34,379 bases of DNA, from NCBI RefSeq assembly GCF_001953885.1, contig NZ_MQUS01000056.1, positions 1 through 34,379 of the forward strand, in the 5' to 3' direction. Shown in pieces: positions 31,534 through 34,379 of this stretch. The stretch's first letter is position 1. Every line of letters starts with the position of its first letter. The notes beneath the pieces are model-generated. The model made no database searches. It saw only the letters and a list, made by a program, of their open reading frames with translations, and had not been told where the DNA came from. The position numbers and the translations under genes were made by a program. The stretch is from Streptomyces sp. IMTB 2501. Its GTDB lineage: Bacteria > Actinomycetota > Actinomycetes > Streptomycetales > Streptomycetaceae.

Positions 31534-32695
31534 GCCCGCCACCGTATCGGTCCGGTTGAGCGGCGAACGATCTGGCGTACACCAACGTCACCAGCACCAA
31601 CACCATCGGCACAAGCATCGCCCCCCGATAGCTCCAGGCATCACCCAGAGCCCCCACCAACGGCGAACCGACCAGAAAACCCACGTAATTGAAAATATTG
31701 AGCCGCGCGATGGCCGCATCCGAAGCCCCCGGAAAGAGTCGCCCCGCGGCCGCGAACGTCTGCGGCACCAGCACGCACAACCCCAGCCCCAGCAGAGTGA
31801 ACCCGAGCATCCCGACCCACGCGCCGGGCGCCGAGGCCACCACCGCGAACCCACCGGCCGCCACCAGCGTCCCGAGCCGTACGACCGCCACCGCCCCGAA
31901 CCGCCGCACCCCGAAGTCCCCGATGGTCCGCCCCAGCAGCGTGGTCACCATGTACACGTTGTACGGCACGGTCGCCAGCTGCTCCGAGCTGCCCAGCACG
32001 TCCTTCAGATACTTCGCGCTCCAGTTGGAGACCGTCGAGTCCCCGATATAGGCGAAGGTCATCACCAGACAGAGCGGCAGCAGCAACTTGAAGACAACAC
32101 CTGCGCCGTCGCCCTGCTCCTCCCCCAAGGGCGCCGGATCGCCGTCGACGTACCACCGGCTGCCCACCAGCGTCGCCGGCAGCAGCACGACCACCACCGG
32201 CAGATACGACACCCACAGCGCGAGATGCCAGTGCGCCCCGACCCACGCCAGCGACGCGCCCAGAATCCCGCCCAGGCTGTACGCGGCATGAAAGCTGAGC
32301 ATGATGCTGCGCCCGTACGACCGCTGCAGGCTCACCCCGAGCATGTTCATGGAGGCGTCCAGCGCGCCCACGGCCAGCCCGAACGTGCCCAGCGCCACCG
32401 CCAGCTCGGCGATCCGCCCACCCGCACCGGCACCGAGCAGCGCCAGCAGGACCACCGGCTGGGACCAGCGCAGCAGCCGGCTGGGCCGTATTCGCTTCAC
32501 CAACTGCTCGGTGGTCACACTGCCGACCCCGGCGAGGATCGGTACGGCGGCCAGGAAGACCGGCAGCAGCGCGTCGGAGACGCCGTACCGGTCCTGAATG
32601 GCCGGGATGCGTGTCACCAACAACGCGAAGGTGGCGCCCTGAGCGAAGAAGCTGAACGCCAGCGAGGCCCTGCCGCGCCGCAGCACATCAGTCAT
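31484..32695 (-). CDS. MFS transporter
   Basis: A 403-residue major facilitator with about twelve membrane helices. The chain opens with R-G-R-A-S-L-A-F-S-F-F-A-Q-G-A-T and has a V-T-R-I-P-A-I-Q-D-R-Y-G-V-S-D loop, then the mid-loop with charged residues around S-R-W-Y-V-D-G-D. Motifs resemble fucose-permease-like or uncharacterised MFS proteins; the substrate is unknown. ATG 32693-32695 has no ribosome site; TACGCT ends 7 nt upstream. The C-terminal tail is charged and overlaps the acuC start. Confidence 0.88.
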   Translation of the reverse strand: MTDVLRRGRASLAFSFFAQGATFALLVTRIPAIQDRYGVSDALLPVFLAAVPILAGVGSVTTEQLVKRIRPSRLLRWSQPVVLLALLGAGAGGRIAELAVALGTFGLAVGALDASMNMLGVSLQRSYGRSIMLSFHAAYSLGGILGASLAWVGAHWHLALWVSYLPVVVVLLPATLVGSRWYVDGDPAPLGEEQGDGAGVVFKLLLPLCLVMTFAYIGDSTVSNWSAKYLKDVLGSSEQLATVPYNVYMVTTLLGRTIGDFGVRRFGAVAVVRLGTLVAAGGFAVVASAPGAWVGMLGFTLLGLGLCVLVPQTFAAAGRLFPGASDAAIARLNIFNYVGFLVGSPLVGALGDAWSYRGAMLVPMVLVLVTLVYARSFAAQPDRYGGGHERPRTADVGRGSNGL

Positions 32696-32788
32696 GGCGG
32701 CGAGCGTAGGGCCCCGGGCTACCTGTGGGTAGATCCAGCCAAAGATGAATTTCCCTCAGGTTCACTGATCGGAAGGTCGAGCCGCGAG

Positions 32789-33550
32789 TCAGACGGCAGC
32801 GGACGCGGCGGCCCCGACCTCTGCGACGTTGCCGGCCTCTGCCATGGCCTGAGCTTCAGCTTCGGCCTCGGCCTTGAGCATCTTCTCCATCGGCTCGATG
32901 GCCAGGCCACCGCCGACGAGCATGCCGATTCCGATCGCGCCGACCAGGAAGACCGTGCCCAGCCAGACCATGGTGTCCACGGGGAGCGTGTAGGCGCCCA
33001 CGACCCGCGCGATGCACTCGGCGAGCAGTGCCACGCCCCAGACGACGGAATAGGCCCGCTCCTTGCGCAGGAAGGCCGCCGACTGGTCCGCCGCCCCGGA
33101 GGTCAGCCGTGCCCAGGCGGCCTCCTTGGCCTCATCGGCCTTGACCAGGAAGGGCTTCAGACCGGCGGTCATCATCGGCCTGCCCATCCCCACGGAGAGC
33201 AGGATCCCGATGGCGACGGTGCTGCTGACCGCGCCGTCCTTGGCGAGCATCAGCCGCGGATCACCCGACAGGAAGGTCAGCAGCAGCGAGACGACGTTGA
33301 CGACCAGGATCAGCCCGGCCAGCGCGTTCGCCTTCCGTTGCGTCACCAGGCTCCACAGGGTCCGCAGCGCCGGCACCACACTGCTCCAGGCGAGCGCCGC
33401 GAAGGTACTCGTCCCGAAGCCGTCCTTGAGGAGGTAGTACGAGCCGAGCGGCACCGCCACATCCAGGACCAGCGGCATGAAGTTGTCCAGCACGCTCGGG
33501 TTCTGCTTCTGCTGCTCGGTCCGGCCCTGGGCCCCCGTGTTCTTCGTCAT
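32789..33550 (-). CDS. VC0807-like integral membrane protein
   Basis: A 253-residue protein with about five or six membrane helices, including F-M-P-L-V-L-D-V-A-V-P-L-G-S-Y-Y-L-L, L-A-G-L-I-L-V-V-N-V-V-S-L-L-L-T-F and a later pair (V-W-G-V-A-L-L-A-E-C, V-F-L-V-G-A-I-G-I-G-M). The N-terminal domain has G-D-P-R-L-M-L-A-K-D and R-P, typical of the VC0807 family. The end is Ala/Glu-rich and disordered. Function is unknown. ATG 33548-33550 follows AAGGG closely. A palindrome lies about 60 bp upstream. Confidence 0.75.
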   Translation of the reverse strand: MTKNTGAQGRTEQQKQNPSVLDNFMPLVLDVAVPLGSYYLLKDGFGTSTFAALAWSSVVPALRTLWSLVTQRKANALAGLILVVNVVSLLLTFLSGDPRLMLAKDGAVSSTVAIGILLSVGMGRPMMTAGLKPFLVKADEAKEAAWARLTSGAADQSAAFLRKERAYSVVWGVALLAECIARVVGAYTLPVDTMVWLGTVFLVGAIGIGMLVGGGLAIEPMEKMLKAEAEAEAQAMAEAGNVAEVGAAASAAV

Positions 33551-33610
33551 GCCCTTAGCTTCGCCGCCACAGGCGGTCCGCCAGTAGAAACGATCATCCG
33601 GAGGTGCGTA

Positions 33611-33622
33611 TGACAATTGTCA
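33611..33622. promoter_or_regulatory. Perfect 12-bp palindrome upstream of the VC0807-like gene
   Basis: TGACAATTGTCA is a perfect AT-rich palindrome in a GC-rich context. It lies 61 bp before the VC0807-like start and 22 bp after the HAD stop. It could be an operator; there is no stem long enough for a terminator. Confidence 0.45.
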
Positions 33623-33643
33623 GACCGGGACCGGTGCCTCAGG

Positions 33644-34288
33644 TCATACCAGCAGGTCAGCCAACTCACCCATGGTGACGAAGAGTTGATCGGCTCCCGT
33701 CAGCTTCGCCGCCGGCGTCATCGCGGTGAACCCGTAGACAGTCATCCCGGCCGCCACGGCCGCCTGCACACCCAGCGGAGAATCCTCCACGACCAGGCAC
33801 CGCTCCGGCGCCACCCCCATCCGCTCCGCGGCGTAAAGGAAGAGATCGGGCGCAGGCTTGCCCCGCCCCACGTCCTCGGAGCTGAAGATCCGCTCCTCCG
33901 CGAACCACCGGTCGAGCCCGGTCGTGCGATGCCCGACCCGGATCCGCGCATGGCTCCCGGACGAGCCCACGCAGTACGGCACCCCGTCCGCGGCCAGCTT
34001 CTCCAGTACGCCGCTCACGCCGGCCACTGGCTGCAACTCCCGCTCGAACGCGGCGAACACGCGCGCGTGGAAGACATCGTCGAAGTCGTCCGGCAACCGC
34101 TGCCCCGTCCGCTCCAGCACCAGGTCATGGATCCGATGCATCGCCGAGCCCATGTAGTCCCGAATGGCGCCCTCGTACGAGGTCGGGTGCCCCAACTCGG
34201 TGAGATAGGCGGCCAGGAGACGGTTGGAGATGGGCTCGCTGTCGACGAGCACACCGTCGTTGTCGAAGATCACCAGGTCATAGCGCAT
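33644..34288 (-). CDS. HAD-superfamily phosphatase (beta-phosphoglucomutase-like subfamily)
   Basis: A 214-residue HAD enzyme. Motif I F-D-N-D-G-V-L-V-D-S-E has nucleophile and acid Asp. Motif II lies in G-S-S-G, motif III is Lys of G-R-G-K-P-A-P-D-L-F, and motif IV is V-V-E-D-S-P-L-G. The alpha-helical cap follows motif I (C1 type), which is the sugar-phosphate phosphatase and mutase group; the substrate is unknown. ATG 34286-34288 begins M-R-Y-D and has no strong ribosome site. It follows the rRNA operon on the same strand with a strong terminator between. Confidence 0.9.
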   Translation of the reverse strand: MRYDLVIFDNDGVLVDSEPISNRLLAAYLTELGHPTSYEGAIRDYMGSAMHRIHDLVLERTGQRLPDDFDDVFHARVFAAFERELQPVAGVSGVLEKLAADGVPYCVGSSGSHARIRVGHRTTGLDRWFAEERIFSSEDVGRGKPAPDLFLYAAERMGVAPERCLVVEDSPLGVQAAVAAGMTVYGFTAMTPAAKLTGADQLFVTMGELADLLV

Positions 34289-34306
34289 ATATTTGAGCAT
34301 AAACGC

Positions 34307-34340
34307 AGAAAGGCCCACGCCGGATGGCGTGGGCCTTTCT
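34307..34340 (-). terminator. rRNA operon terminator
   Basis: A perfect 15-bp stem, 34307-34321 with 34326-34340 (core AAGGCCCACGCC), with a GGAT loop. On the minus strand it lies 8 bp after the 5S 3' end and is followed by a T-rich tract. It also has AATTT between it and the 5S end. Confidence 0.93.
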
Positions 34341-34348
34341 CAATTTTT

Positions 34349-34379
34349 GTTCGGCGGTGTCCTACTCTCCCACAGGGTC
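34349..34379 (-). rRNA. rrf: 5S rRNA, 3' end (partial)
   Basis: On the minus strand the last 31 nt read GACCCTGTGGGAGAGTAGGA and then CACCGCCGAAC, the conserved 3' arm of Streptomyces 5S rRNA. The gene runs off the right edge, so the rest of the rRNA operon lies outside the window. Confidence 0.93.

Overview
The window looks like chromosomal DNA from a Streptomyces or a very close actinomycete. GC is very high, third codon positions are almost all G or C, and GTG and TTG starts are common. It carries a rex-hemA-hemC-hemD operon, the developmental sigma factor gene bldN beside its anti-sigma gene, a BldC-like small regulator and a WhiJ/AbaA-type regulatory trio. All calls come from reading the sequence; no database search was run.

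Left part (1-10.1 kb): the 3' end of argS, a large P-loop ATPase, a WYL-type repressor facing a glyoxalase-like gene across a compact operator region, a zinc-ribbon protein, a polytopic GT-C-like membrane protein, a DUF4253 protein, a PLP aminotransferase, and a membrane-anchored HTH protein facing a DUF4232 lipoprotein. These are mostly single-gene units.

Haem and accessory part (10.1-22.7 kb): hemB lies on the minus strand and is followed by about 5.8 kb of accessory genes before hemD-hemC-hemA-rex, also on the minus strand. The accessory block holds a secreted phospholipase D-like protein, an operon-like set of ComF-like phosphoribosyltransferase, DprA-like protein and HTH/zinc-ribbon protein, and then an anti-sigma-type ATPase, a WhiJ-like regulator and a DUF397 protein. 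The rex-hemACD genes overlap by 4 bp at each junction, and a near-perfect Rex operator sits in the rex promoter, so tetrapyrrole synthesis is tied to the NADH/NAD+ ratio. A glutaredoxin-like gene lies just upstream.

Developmental part (22.8-30.3 kb): an HAD-IB phosphatase, bldN with its N-terminal extension, rsbN behind a sigma-BldN-like promoter, a glycerophospholipid-type acyltransferase, an SDR epimerase, the 32-residue ribosomal protein bS22, a BldC-like regulator behind a candidate BldD box, and a protein of unknown role that relatives call phosphatase.

Right end (30.3-34.4 kb): acuC overlaps the 3' end of an MFS transporter gene, followed by a VC0807-like membrane protein and an HAD phosphatase. 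The HAD gene lies directly downstream of an rRNA operon, of which only the last 31 nt of 5S rRNA and its terminator are inside the window.

The most interesting unit is the DprA-like plus ComF-like pair (12401-14048). It has its own strong -10 element, and its domain pairing recalls the ShosTA anti-phage system.
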